Assembly: GCA_035498035.1 (NCBI GenBank)
Contig: DATKAN010000021.1
Coordinates: forward strand, 1 to 32,652
Reading direction: 5' to 3'
Origin: Nitrospiria bacterium
GTDB lineage: Bacteria; Nitrospirota; Nitrospiria; JACQBZ01
Length of the DNA stretch: 32,652 nt
In this document: piece after piece, positions 24,036 through 31,402 of the stretch
Layout: every line of letters starts with the position of its first letter
Position numbering within the stretch: position 1 is the first letter of the stretch
Notes under the pieces: model-generated
The model's database searches: none
What the model saw: only the letters and a program-made list of their open reading frames with translations
Told to the model about the DNA's origin: nothing
Made by a program: the position numbers and the translations under genes

Positions 24036-24485
24036 TTACCTCCTTTTTTGGGGTTTGGTTAGTTTGGATTTGCAATCGCTGCAGTAGCCGTGAAATTCGA
24101 CCCGGTGTCCCGTGATCCGGTAACGGTGCTTGGCCTTGGGCGATAGGGCCAGGCGATCCAGGGTGTCGTCGTAGAGGTCCTCGATTTTTTTGCAACGCAG
24201 GCAGACGAGGTGATGATGGGCGGCCTGGTTGGCGTCAAACCGGGCCTTGTCGTGCCAGAGGCTGATCTCCGACGCGATCCCGACGTCCTTCAGGCTCTCG
24301 AGGGTGTTGTAGACCGTGTTCATCGACAGGGTCGGGTAGGCCTTCTTGACCGTCGAGTAAAGATCCTCCACGCTGGGATGTTCGGTCGACCCGGCCAGCG
24401 CCCGGTAGATGGCATACCGCTGGCTCGTGAACTTGAGGCCGCGATCCTGGAAATGCCTTCGAAGCTGCTCGGGCGTGAGGAACAT
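24036..24485 (-). CDS. perR: PerR-type Fur-family peroxide sensor/repressor
   Basis: 149 residues from ATG 24485 with AGGA upstream. The winged helix (~1-85) has TSQRYAIYRAL and the recognition helix SMNTVYNTLESL. The metal-sensing site contains RFDAN with Asp and HHH, the PerR pattern (Fur usually has Glu here). Two CxxC pairs (CLRC and CSDC) hold structural zinc. In PerR, iron-catalysed histidine oxidation releases the DNA. The gene heads the peroxide operon and carries a palindrome just upstream, implying autoregulation. A Fur or Zur role is less likely given the residues and operon contents. Confidence 0.92.
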   Translation of the reverse strand: MFLTPEQLRRHFQDRGLKFTSQRYAIYRALAGSTEHPSVEDLYSTVKKAYPTLSMNTVYNTLESLKDVGIASEISLWHDKARFDANQAAHHHLVCLRCKKIEDLYDDTLDRLALSPKAKHRYRITGHRVEFHGYCSDCKSKLTKPQKRR

Positions 24486-24497
24486 AAGAATGATTCC

Positions 24498-24513
24498 TAA
24501 TTGATAATAATTA
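24498..24513. promoter_or_regulatory. PerR/Fur-type operator
   Basis: TAATTGATAATAATTA is a near palindrome (TAATT/AATTA arms) resembling Fur/PerR boxes. It lies directly downstream of the -10 element of the perR promoter, where a repressor would block initiation. A similar sequence sits at 29192-29207. Confidence 0.7.
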
Positions 24514-24514
24514 C

Positions 24515-24544
24515 TGTTTACCACATGGGGGGAAAGGTTGTCAA
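24515..24544 (-). promoter_or_regulatory. Promoter of the peroxide-defence operon
   Basis: TTGACA (24544-24539) and TAAACA (24520-24515) on the minus strand, spacing 18 nt, followed at once by the PerR-type operator and then the perR start. Confidence 0.6.
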
Positions 24545-24554
24545 GCGCAAAAGA

Positions 24555-25007
24555 TTATCCGTCCGCCCTCCGCACCGGTACCTCGCGGCCTTCTTCCAGA
24601 TCTAACAGATCCGGCCATGCGGTGATGTCGGTGCGGTGCGGGGCGAGCCGGTTCCGGATTTCATCGAAACGGCGCTGGCTATCCTGGTTACGAGGTTTCC
24701 GGCTCAGAAAGGCCCGGTTCCAGGATTCGATTTCCTCGGGATTCCGGGTTGCCGCCTTTTCCCGGACCCAGCCCAGCAGTTCCCGGTCGTCCTTTATCTG
24801 GACCGCCTCGTAGAAGGCGTCCGGGTCGATCGTCAGGAATTCGAGCAGCGCGAGGTCCAGGGGGCAGGGATAGATATACTCCCCGACGGTGCCCGCCGCC
24901 TTGGCCCGCGCCTTGTCGGCCATGCGGGCGAGGTGGGCGTACCCCCCGAGCGTCTCGCCGGGGCTTCGGGGAAACTGACGGGTGAGATCGGGCGGTTTGA
25001 CCTTCAT
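24555..25007 (-). CDS. DUF5069 family protein
   Basis: 150 residues, soluble. The opening (LTRQFPRSPGETLGGYAHLARMADKARAKAAGTVGEY, about residues 8-44) and the CPLDLALLEFLTIDPDAF segment are characteristic of DUF5069, whose function is not known. AAGGAGG lies 8 nt upstream of the ATG. It is upstream of perR on the same strand, separated by 69 nt holding the perR promoter and operator, so it may be transcribed separately. The C-terminal third is charged and outside the conserved core. Confidence 0.85.
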   Translation of the reverse strand: MKVKPPDLTRQFPRSPGETLGGYAHLARMADKARAKAAGTVGEYIYPCPLDLALLEFLTIDPDAFYEAVQIKDDRELLGWVREKAATRNPEEIESWNRAFLSRKPRNQDSQRRFDEIRNRLAPHRTDITAWPDLLDLEEGREVPVRRADG

Positions 25008-25020
25008 GGATCGGACCTCC

Positions 25021-25049
25021 TTGTCGCGCGCGGGGGGATGGTTTATACT
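25021..25049 (+). promoter_or_regulatory. Promoter of the SGNH hydrolase gene
   Basis: TTGTCG (25021-25026) and TATACT (25044-25049), spacing 17 nt; start near 25056, leaving a leader of about 77 nt that contains a 7-codon ORF. Confidence 0.5.
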
Positions 25050-25067
25050 GAATGCCGTTTGTCGTAC

Positions 25068-25097
25068 AGTTTATCTCAGGAGGAACGCGAAATTCAA
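25068..25097 (-). promoter_or_regulatory. Promoter of the DUF5069 gene
   Basis: TTGAAT (25097-25092) and TAAACT (25073-25068) on the minus strand, spacing 18 nt, 61 nt before the ATG at 25007. It is divergent from, and interleaved with the transcript of, the SGNH gene. Confidence 0.45.
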
Positions 25098-25112
25098 CCG
25101 GAGGTTAGGATC

Positions 25113-25136
25113 ATGGTTGGAAAACGTCCGTCATGA
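25113..25136 (+). CDS. Seven-codon leader ORF coupled to the SGNH hydrolase
   Basis: ATG at 25113 is preceded by GGAGG at good spacing and encodes MVGKRPS, ending in a TGA that overlaps the ATG of the next gene as ATGA. The main start at 25133 has no Shine-Dalgarno of its own, so ribosomes probably load at the leader ORF and re-initiate. It may be simply a coupling device. Confidence 0.4.
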   Translation: MVGKRPS

Positions 25137-25723
25137 CCCGGCCGCTTCGAATCATCGCGTTCGGCGACAGCCTCACCGTGGGCTATCAATCGCCGACGGC
25201 CGAAAATCCGGACGGGGCGGCCACGCCCTACGGACGGTTTTTACAGGAACGGCTGGGGGAATCGGCCGAGGTCTTGATCCGCGGCCTCAACGGCGAGCTG
25301 ACGGGCGAGATGGCCTTGCGCCTGGGGACGGACGTCCTTCCGCTTCGGCCGGATTACGTCATCGTCCTCGGGGGGACCAACGATCTCGGGTGGGGCGCGC
25401 GTCCCCCGGACGTGATGCGAAATCTCGTGACGATCTACGAGCGGGTCCGCGGCGCGGGCGGGCGGCCCGTGGCCGTGACCATTCCCTCGATCCTCGGCTT
25501 CGACGACGGGATTCCCCCCCGACAAACCCTCAACCGCCTCATCCTGGAATACAGCCGGACCAAACCGCAGCCGGCGGTCGATCTCTTCACGGCCACGGCC
25601 GAGCCGGAAACGCTCCGCTTGGCCGGGGCCTATTCCAACGACGGCCTCCATCTGAGCACCGAGGGCTATCGGGTATTGGCCGGGCTGCTTTATGAGGAAG
25701 TTTTCTCGGGGATCCCAAGATGA
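25133..25723 (+). CDS. SGNH/GDSL-family hydrolase (TesA-like)
   Basis: 196 residues with the family blocks: FGDSLTVGY (block I, Ser12 nucleophile), a Gly in block II (RGLNGELTG), GGTND (block III Asn) and DGLHLSTEGY (block V Asp and His of the catalytic triad). No signal peptide is visible, so it appears cytoplasmic. Members are esterases, thioesterases or lysophospholipases; the substrate cannot be read. Its stop lies in a 12-bp palindrome shared with the stop of the convergent dcd gene. Confidence 0.9.
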   Translation: MTRPLRIIAFGDSLTVGYQSPTAENPDGAATPYGRFLQERLGESAEVLIRGLNGELTGEMALRLGTDVLPLRPDYVIVLGGTNDLGWGARPPDVMRNLVTIYERVRGAGGRPVAVTIPSILGFDDGIPPRQTLNRLILEYSRTKPQPAVDLFTATAEPETLRLAGAYSNDGLHLSTEGYRVLAGLLYEEVFSGIPR

Positions 25724-25732
25724 CCCGGGTCA
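25721..25732. repeat. Palindrome containing both convergent stop codons
   Basis: TGACCCGGGTCA is a perfect 12-bp palindrome. Its left TGA ends the SGNH gene and its right half ends dcd on the other strand. It is too short to be a convincing terminator. Confidence 0.8.
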
Positions 25733-26281
25733 GATCCGGGGAACGGTGATTCCGCGCTGGGCCTGGTATTTCCCCTTCTTGTCGGCGTAGGAGGTTTCGC
25801 AGGGCTCGTCGCTCTCGAAGAAGACCACCTGGGCAATGCCCTCATTGGCGTAGATCTTGGCGGGCAGCGGGGTGGTGTTGGAGATCTCGAGGGTCACGAA
25901 CCCCTCCCATTCCGGCTCGAACGGTGTCACGTTCGTGATGATCCCGCAGCGGGCATAGGTGCTTTTGCCGACGCAGATCGTCATGACGTTTCGCGGGATT
26001 TTGAAATATTCCACGCTCATTCCCAGGGCGAACGAATTGGGCGGGATGATGCAGATCGGGCCCTTGAAATCGACGAAAGATTTCAGGTCGAAGTTCTTGG
26101 GATCCACGATCGTCGTGTTGATGTTGGTGAAGATCTTGAACTCGTCCGCGATCCGGATGTCGTAGCCGTACGACGAGACGCCGAACGAGATCACGCCCTG
26201 CCGGATCTGTTTTTCCTCGAAGGGGGCGATCATCCCGTGTTCATTCGCCATCTTTCGGATCCACCGGTCGCTCTTGATCAT
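25730..26281 (-). CDS. dcd: dCTP deaminase
   Basis: 183 residues, normal length. Family signatures are [13 protein letters not shown], the phosphate-binding [31 protein letters not shown] with the catalytic Glu, and the C-terminal GKYQAQRG. It converts dCTP to dUTP in the cytoplasm for dTTP synthesis; whether it also hydrolyses dUTP cannot be decided by eye. The ATG overlaps the kamA stop by 4 nt (ATGA), so the two are translationally coupled although functionally unrelated. Confidence 0.96.
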   Translation of the reverse strand: MIKSDRWIRKMANEHGMIAPFEEKQIRQGVISFGVSSYGYDIRIADEFKIFTNINTTIVDPKNFDLKSFVDFKGPICIIPPNSFALGMSVEYFKIPRNVMTICVGKSTYARCGIITNVTPFEPEWEGFVTLEISNTTPLPAKIYANEGIAQVVFFESDEPCETSYADKKGKYQAQRGITVPRI

Positions 26282-27393
26282 TCATCGCCTCCGTTGTTCA
26301 GAATTTTGAAGGGCCCCTTCGCCCCCCGCGGGTTGGCCGAGACCTTGTCCGGCTCGACCTGGGGGTATCGGTAGACGCGGCCCCCGTAGTTTTTCAGTAC
26401 CGCCTCCCGGCCGTTGAGCTCGACGAGGTAATCGGCCGGCAAGAGCGGGATCTTTCCGCCGCCGCCCGGCGCGTCGATCACGTAGTGCGGAACCGCCATT
26501 CCGGACGTATGGCCCTGGATCGACTTGAGAATCGCCAGGCCGTCCTCCACCGGGGTCCGGAAATGGTTGGTTCCCCGGGTCAGATCGGCCTGATAAATGT
26601 AGTACGGTTTGACCCGGCAGGCAAGAAGTTTTTGCAACAGGCGCTTCATCACCTCCGGGTCGTCGTTCACCCCCTTGAGCAGAACCGTCTGGCTTCCCAG
26701 CGGGATCCCGGCGTCGGCCAGCCGTTCGCAGGCTTGTTTCACCTCCGGGGTGATCTCGTCGGGGTGGTTGAAGTGCAGGTTCATATAGATCGGGTGATAT
26801 TTTTTGACCATCGCGCAGAGGTTTTCGGTGATCCGCGAGGGGAGGCTCCCCGGAACGCGGCTTCCGATCCGGATGATCTCCAGATGCGGGATCGCCCGAA
26901 GGGCCTTGAGGACCCGCTCGAGGTGATCGTCGGTCAGCAGGAGCGGGTCGCCTCCGGAAAGTATGACGTCCCGGATTTCGGGATGGTCATGAATATAATC
27001 CACGGCCCGGTCGAGGTCTCCTTTGGATATGAACCCGGGCTTGCCCACCAGTCGCTTGCGAGTGCAGAAGCGGCAGTAGATGGGACATTGGTTCGTGACC
27101 ATCAGCAGGACGCGATCGGGATAGCGGTGGACCAGGTGCGGGACGGGGCTGTCGGCATCCTCGTTCAGCGGGTCGGCCGCGGCCAGGAGGTCATCGCCCT
27201 CGATCGCCTCCGGGACGACCTGTTTCCAAACGGCGTCGCCCCTTTCCTTGATCAGCTTCAGCACGTGGGGTGTGATCCGCATGCGGTATTCCTTCATGAC
27301 GTCCCGGATCGCGTCCGGGTCCACGCCCAGCTCGCGGGCGAGGTCTTCCGGTTTCGTGATGCTGGCTTGAAGCTCGCGTTGCCAATCTTCCAT
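26278..27393 (-). CDS. kamA: Lysine 2,3-aminomutase family radical SAM enzyme
   Basis: 371 residues from ATG 27393 (AAGGAGG just upstream; an ATG five codons earlier at 27408 lacks a Shine-Dalgarno). The radical SAM cluster motif is CPIYCRFC, with C103, C107 and C110. The PLP-lysine motif is [12 protein letters not shown], and [11 protein letters not shown] carries a substrate-binding Asp region. The enzyme interconverts L-alpha-lysine and L-beta-lysine using S-adenosylmethionine and PLP. Products serve as osmolyte precursors or in elongation factor P modification (EpmB); no ablB- or epmA-like partner is in the window, so the role is open. Confidence 0.93.
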   Translation of the reverse strand: MEDWQRELQASITKPEDLARELGVDPDAIRDVMKEYRMRITPHVLKLIKERGDAVWKQVVPEAIEGDDLLAAADPLNEDADSPVPHLVHRYPDRVLLMVTNQCPIYCRFCTRKRLVGKPGFISKGDLDRAVDYIHDHPEIRDVILSGGDPLLLTDDHLERVLKALRAIPHLEIIRIGSRVPGSLPSRITENLCAMVKKYHPIYMNLHFNHPDEITPEVKQACERLADAGIPLGSQTVLLKGVNDDPEVMKRLLQKLLACRVKPYYIYQADLTRGTNHFRTPVEDGLAILKSIQGHTSGMAVPHYVIDAPGGGGKIPLLPADYLVELNGREAVLKNYGGRVYRYPQVEPDKVSANPRGAKGPFKILNNGGDE

Positions 27394-27488
27394 TCGGCCT
27401 CCTTGCATGGATGGTTTAAAATATCGCTTCCGCGGGCCCTGCTTTACGACTCAATCCACAGGCCGGTTGGGGTGGGCCCAAGAGGCGA

Positions 27489-27585
27489 CTCGGCTTGCGT
27501 TTGGGCACACGGCTTGGCGAAGGACGCGGCCTGGAACGACAGGCAAATTTTGCGTGCCTCACCTTCGCAAAATTTAGCGGCCGAG
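27489..27585. repeat. Cluster of nested inverted repeats in a gene-free gap
   Basis: The 287-bp gap between kamA and the ATP-grasp gene holds four arm pairs: CTCGGC (27489-27494)/GCCGAG (27580-27585), GCGAAGG (27517-27523)/CCTTCGC (27562-27568), AAATTTTGCG (27545-27554)/CGCAAAATTT (27566-27575) and AGGCA/TGCCT (27541-27545/27555-27559). The second and third pairs share three bases and are mutually exclusive. It could be a structured RNA, a double terminator or an eroded repeat element. No T tract follows. The rest of the gap shows nothing I can name. Confidence 0.45.
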
Positions 27586-27680
27586 CCTTAGCCGGGTCAA
27601 ACGGAGGCCGCCGGAGCCGAAGGGGCCCGGTCCCAATCCGCGCCTTCGATTTAACCGCTCCGCCCGGCCACCCGCGCGCA

Positions 27681-29165
27681 TTAATCCTTCACGGCGCAGG
27701 GCGCCATCACGGCCTCGGTCATGCCGTGGATCAGTTTCTTGTCCAACGGGCAGATCGTCGCCAGGATCCCCCCCAGATCGGCCTTTTCCCCGTCGATGAA
27801 ATAGTAGGGGGACAGACGGACGCGGCCGCCCATGAGCCTGGGCTGCGGTTCGGACGGGTCGTCGTACCAGACCGAAACCTTCCGGCCCCCGTGGAACTCC
27901 TGCAGGATGGACGGAGACCGGGGAAATTGGGCCTGGGCGTCGGCGAGCGCCCGGGCCCATTCCTCTTCGGGAAGGTCGTGCCCCACCACCACACCCCGGC
28001 TGCCCCAGGCCTTCTCGGAGAAGCCGGAGGGTTTCAAGACGTAATGACGTTCCTTCTGCGTGAGCGCGGTCAGCTCCGCCCAGTGGCTCACGGGCCGCTG
28101 CCGGATCGAGAGGCCGGGAATCACGGCGTGCGGCGGAACCGGCTGCGGGTCCACGATCCAGGTCTTCGGAAATATCCGAAGAAGCGCCGCGTCGGTTTTT
28201 TCACCCAAGGTTTCCGTCCAGACCGGTCGGAGCGCCGGATGATGAAACAGCGCGAAGGCCATCTTTTCTTCCAGGCAGGTCTTGGCCGGGGGGGTGATCT
28301 TGACCTTTTCCTTCCGGGCGCTGTAGAGGATCAGCTCGGATTTCGGGATGTTCTTGAGATCGAACAGTTCGAAGAAACGGTACACCACATCGATCGGAAC
28401 GGGGGCGCCCTGATGGTCGACGGTCAGTCCTTCCTCGGTAAACCGGATCTGCTCCGGCTCGATTACGAAGGTGCGGAGTCCCGCACGGGTGAGGCGGTTT
28501 CCGAGCCACCGCATCTCGGGACGATAGTCTTCGGATTCCTCGGAAACGACGACGGCCAGCGTTGGACCGGGACCGCCCGCGACGGACCGGACCATTGCGG
28601 CGAAGCCCTCGACCATTCCGTCCGCCCCGCCGATGACGTCGACGCCCAATTCGGAATAATGAAGCGACAGATTTCCCGTCAGGCCGATTCCCCCGGGAAC
28701 CGAGTCCAGCTCGGTCACGATCCACCCGTCGTCGGTGAGAATCAGGTCCGGACGGATGACGCCCGGGAGGTCCGCTTTGAACCGGTTCATCCGTCCGTAA
28801 TCAACGACGGCCTCGGGTTTTCCCTGATCGAGGTACCGGCTGATCCATCGGGGCTGGGACCCGCGAACGCTGGCGAAGTAAAGGCGGTTCAAGGCCGTAT
28901 AGAAGGCGAGCAAGCGGGGTCCCAGGTCCCGGATCGCCTCGAGGTCGGCGGCCGATATCCAAAAGGGTTCCGGCGATACCCGCCAGGCCATCCGGCTGAC
29001 GGCCCCGTCGGATGCGGGGGCCTCTTTCTCCGATGGAGGGTGGAAGAGGCCGTCCCGGATCAGCCGGCTCCGGATCTCCCCGCAACGGCTTCGGATCCAT
29101 TCTAAATTCGGGGGTTCTTTTGTCTTGAGACCGGACGGTTGTGACGGAGTTTGACGGGGCAACAA
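27681..29165 (-). CDS. ATP-grasp-like protein of unknown function, probable PerR regulon
   Basis: 494 residues, soluble. HYVLKPSGFSEKAWGSRGVVVG (split around residue ~390) resembles the ATP-binding strand and glycine loop of ATP-grasp ligases, and IVTELDSVPGGIGL (~148-161) resembles a metal- or substrate-binding Glu region found in glutathionylspermidine-synthase-like and permuted ATP-grasp proteins. These join a carboxylate to an amine at the cost of ATP. I cannot assign a substrate. The start is TTG 29165 or the adjacent TTG 29162, with GAGGAG just upstream. A PerR/Fur-type box overlaps the -10 element, pointing to induction by peroxide or iron limitation. Confidence 0.7.
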   Translation of the reverse strand: MLPRQTPSQPSGLKTKEPPNLEWIRSRCGEIRSRLIRDGLFHPPSEKEAPASDGAVSRMAWRVSPEPFWISAADLEAIRDLGPRLLAFYTALNRLYFASVRGSQPRWISRYLDQGKPEAVVDYGRMNRFKADLPGVIRPDLILTDDGWIVTELDSVPGGIGLTGNLSLHYSELGVDVIGGADGMVEGFAAMVRSVAGGPGPTLAVVVSEESEDYRPEMRWLGNRLTRAGLRTFVIEPEQIRFTEEGLTVDHQGAPVPIDVVYRFFELFDLKNIPKSELILYSARKEKVKITPPAKTCLEEKMAFALFHHPALRPVWTETLGEKTDAALLRIFPKTWIVDPQPVPPHAVIPGLSIRQRPVSHWAELTALTQKERHYVLKPSGFSEKAWGSRGVVVGHDLPEEEWARALADAQAQFPRSPSILQEFHGGRKVSVWYDDPSEPQPRLMGGRVRLSPYYFIDGEKADLGGILATICPLDKKLIHGMTEAVMAPCAVKD

Positions 29166-29191
29166 TCGCTCCTCGTTTATGCGGGCCAGGA

Positions 29192-29207
29192 ATTGATAAT
29201 GATCAAT
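29192..29207. promoter_or_regulatory. Second PerR/Fur-type operator
   Basis: ATTGATAATGATCAAT has perfect ATTGAT/ATCAAT arms around 4 nt. It shares the core AATTGATAAT with the operator at 24498-24513 and overlaps the -10 region of the ATP-grasp gene promoter. Confidence 0.65.
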
Positions 29208-29235
29208 ATTAACACGCCCCGAATAATAGCATCAA
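29206..29235 (-). promoter_or_regulatory. Promoter of the ATP-grasp-like gene
   Basis: TTGATG (29235-29230) and TAATAT (29211-29206) on the minus strand, spacing 18 nt; the -10 overlaps the operator. Confidence 0.55.
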
Positions 29236-29313
29236 GCGGTTTTTCTTCCTTTTGGCGGAGGAGCCGGCATAACAAATCGCCCTAGCGGGGAGGGTCATGG
29301 TCAACAGGGTCTC

Positions 29314-30060
29314 TTATTTTAAAGCAGGTGAATTCCCCAGGAGGTCCCGCAGCCGGTCGGGATAGTTGGTAAACAAGCCGTCCGCTCCCATGGCGAGATA
29401 CCGTTTCATCAGGGACGGGCGGTTGACGGTGTAAACATAGACCGGAAGGCCGGCGGAGTGGGCCCGGGTCAAAATGGTTTTCGTGAAACGATGGGTTGAG
29501 ATATGGATGGAATGGGCCGTTAACGATTCGGCCGCATTCAATATGTCCCGCGGCCTCGTCTTTCGCGTCAGGAGTCCCAGGGGGATCCCGGAATCGAGCC
29601 CGCGAAGGGTATTTAAAGCCGCGATATCGAACGACGAGATCGCGACCCTGTCCCCGGCGCGGTGTCGGGCGATCGTCTCCAACACCCGTCGTTCGATCCC
29701 GGAATAAAAGGGCGAACCGCGCTTGATTTCGATGAAGACGCGGAGGCGGCCGGCGGCGAATCCCAACACCTCGTCCAGCGTCGGCACCCGCTCGCTCCGG
29801 TAGCTTCCGTCCCACCAGGAGCCGATATCCAGGTCCTTGATCTGTTTGAGCGTGAGCTCCCGGACCGGGCGCGGATCGCCCGCCGTCCGCCGAAGCGTAA
29901 AATCATGGAGGACGACCAGGCCGCCGTCGGCGGTCTGGTGCACGTCCAGCTCGATCCAGTCCGCGGACTGCTCGACCGCAAGACGGAACGCGGCCATCGT
30001 ATTTTCGGGCGCGTGGCCGGAGGCCCCACGGTGGGCGATGATCAGAGGATGATGTGTCAT
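29314..30060 (-). CDS. Glycerophosphodiester phosphodiesterase
   Basis: 248 residues from ATG 30060 (MTHHPLIIAHRG). GDPD signatures: IIAHRGASGHAPENTMAAF (catalytic His and Glu with Arg), ELDVHQTADGGLVVLHD (metal-binding Glu/Asp and second catalytic His), VFIEIKRG, and the C-terminal YTVNRPSLMKRYLAMGADGLFTNYP (split across about 25 residues). It cleaves glycerophosphodiesters to glycerol-3-phosphate and an alcohol. With no signal peptide it acts in the cytoplasm, like UgpQ. Longer starts at 30078 or 30135 are unlikely because the probable promoter -10 (30081-30076) overlaps the 30078 ATG; the message would have a leader of only ~9 nt and no Shine-Dalgarno. Confidence 0.93.
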   Translation of the reverse strand: MTHHPLIIAHRGASGHAPENTMAAFRLAVEQSADWIELDVHQTADGGLVVLHDFTLRRTAGDPRPVRELTLKQIKDLDIGSWWDGSYRSERVPTLDEVLGFAAGRLRVFIEIKRGSPFYSGIERRVLETIARHRAGDRVAISSFDIAALNTLRGLDSGIPLGLLTRKTRPRDILNAAESLTAHSIHISTHRFTKTILTRAHSAGLPVYVYTVNRPSLMKRYLAMGADGLFTNYPDRLRDLLGNSPALK

Positions 30061-30075
30061 ATGGGACTTGTGTGA

Positions 30076-30104
30076 CATATAACATTTGCCGCGGGGGCTG
30101 TCAA
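30076..30104 (-). promoter_or_regulatory. Promoter of the phosphodiesterase gene (very short leader)
   Basis: TTGACA (30104-30099) and TATATG (30081-30076) on the minus strand, spacing 17 nt; start predicted near 30069, about 9 nt before the ATG at 30060. Confidence 0.6.
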
Positions 30105-30121
30105 AAGGAATTCCGCGTCTC

Positions 30122-30151
30122 TTGACAGACGCCATAAAATTGGATTATTCT
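30122..30151 (+). promoter_or_regulatory. Promoter upstream of the secreted-protein gene
   Basis: TTGACA (30122-30127) and TATTCT (30146-30151), spacing 18 nt, facing right. The start would be near 30158, leaving a leader of about 240 nt before 30396. In this gene-free 30061-30395 stretch I see only the two divergent promoters and a weak near-palindrome (CTATAC/GTATAC near 30303-30319). Confidence 0.45.
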
Positions 30152-30395
30152 GAAAACGCTTTTTAACGTTCAAAATAAGCGTGGTCAGGGTGTCGGGCCT
30201 TATCGCCCCGGGAATGCCATGATCTCTCCATCCTTTGAAATCACTCCGAACATTTCAATCATTCATCAAATGCGGCCATGACACGAAAGGGGGTGAATCG
30301 CCCTATACGAAGGGTATACGTCCCGGTTTTACTGTAGCGATGATCTGTTTTTCGGGTTCCGGTTCTTGATCCGTCAATCACACAGGAGGCGCCAA

Positions 30396-30992
30396 ATGCA
30401 GCCGATTCGAATGGGCATCGTTGGTTTTGTATTGATGATGGTCTTGTCCGTCAGTGTTGCGGCCGTTTCAATGGCCGAGATGAGCAAAAGCCCGATCGGG
30501 AAGATGTCGAAAGAACAGTTGATCAAGACCGCCGAGAGCGCCGCCCCCGCGGAAATCTCAAAAGACGCGACGATCATGATACCCGGCCCCGACGGTAAGT
30601 TGATGGAGGCCCGAAAGGGAACGAACGGCTTCACCTGTATCCCCGATATCGACGGCCAGAAGAAGCCGGACCCGATGTGCGGCGACCCGGCCGCCTGGCA
30701 ATGGGCGAACGATTTGATGAGCGGGGCGGAGAAACCGACGAATACGGTTCCGGGAATCGCGTATATGGCACAGGGGGGCTGGCATTTTGAAAAGGACGGA
30801 AAGATCTTGATGAAAAACGAGCCGGGCGCAAAGCTCCTGACCGAGCCGGCGCATTGGATGGTCTTCTGGCCGTTTGACGCCAAAACAGCCGGCCTTCGGA
30901 CCATGCCGAACAAAATGGGCGCTTATATCATGTGGGAAGGCACCCCGTATGCCCATCTGATGATTTATCAGGATCCGAGAAAGATGAAGTAG
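30396..30992 (+). CDS. Secreted protein of unknown function
   Basis: 198 residues from ATG 30396 with AGGAGG upstream. A signal peptide (MGIVGFVLMMVLSVSVAAVSMA, split at about residues 6-27) predicts export to the periplasm. The mature part has few cysteines (two: FTCIPD and DPMCGD), many Trp/Met (WQWANDLM, GGWHFEKDG, HWMVFWPFDA, GAYIMWEGTPYAHLMIYQDP) and no haem motif. It looks like a compact globular domain found as a hypothetical protein elsewhere; I cannot name it. It is followed after 65 nt by a DUF1059 gene and a shared terminator. Confidence 0.8.
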   Translation: MQPIRMGIVGFVLMMVLSVSVAAVSMAEMSKSPIGKMSKEQLIKTAESAAPAEISKDATIMIPGPDGKLMEARKGTNGFTCIPDIDGQKKPDPMCGDPAAWQWANDLMSGAEKPTNTVPGIAYMAQGGWHFEKDGKILMKNEPGAKLLTEPAHWMVFWPFDAKTAGLRTMPNKMGAYIMWEGTPYAHLMIYQDPRKMK

Positions 30993-31057
30993 GTCGGAAT
31001 ATAAAAATCGAGGGGGCTCATCCGATGCGCCCTTCTCTCAACCAAAAGGAGGATGTC

Positions 31058-31264
31058 ATGCCTACGAAACAGTACAAGAAGTTAGGGTGTCTGGACGCAA
31101 ATCCGACGGGGGGCTGCGCGTTTGAAATCCGGGCCGAGACCGAGGACGAGGTGATGCGGATCATGGGCGATCATGCCAAGGTCATGCACAAGATGGCCTC
31201 CCTTCCGCCGGAGATGATTTCCAAGGTCAAGTCCGCCATCAAGACCGTGCCGGTCAACGTATAA
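31058..31264 (+). CDS. DUF1059 family small protein
   Basis: 68 residues from ATG 31058, with a full AAGGAGG at 31047-31053. The DUF1059 pattern is complete: KLGCLDANPTGGCAFEIRAETEDEVMRIMGDHAKVMH, with two Cys and a His-rich end (split over about residues 6-43). Function unknown; the Cys/His arrangement could bind metal. It is probably co-transcribed with the secreted protein and ends 20 nt before a strong terminator. Confidence 0.88.
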   Translation: MPTKQYKKLGCLDANPTGGCAFEIRAETEDEVMRIMGDHAKVMHKMASLPPEMISKVKSAIKTVPVNV

Positions 31265-31283
31265 CGGACGGCCCGCCGAATCC

Positions 31284-31323
31284 AAAACCCCCGGTGCCGT
31301 GGTCATGCGCCGGGGGTTTTTAT
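31284..31323 (+). terminator. Intrinsic terminator
   Basis: AACCCCCGG and CCGGGGGTT form a 9-bp stem around a loop of about 16 nt, followed by a T run. It ends the secreted-protein/DUF1059 transcript and, with the A run on its left, might act in both directions. Confidence 0.85.
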
Positions 31324-31330
31324 TTCCAGG

Positions 31331-31360
31331 TTGAGTTCCCACCGCGTCTTGCAGTACAAT
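31331..31360 (+). promoter_or_regulatory. Promoter of the fumarase gene
   Basis: TTGAGT (31331-31336) and TACAAT (31355-31360), spacing 18 nt; start near 31367, 36 nt before the TTG at 31403. Confidence 0.6.
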
Positions 31361-31402
31361 TATCCCACCGTTTAATACAAACCTGATTTTGTGGAGAGAC
31401 CT

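Noticed and set aside
27409-27680. tRNA or pseudogene in the gap before kamA
   Set aside because: No T-loop or CCA-like end and no recognisable protein similarity in any frame; only inverted repeats are seen.
27495-29105. Rightward 536-codon open frame opposite the ATP-grasp-like gene
   Set aside because: The opposite strand has ATP-grasp-like motifs, a ribosome-binding site, promoter and operator; this frame has none.
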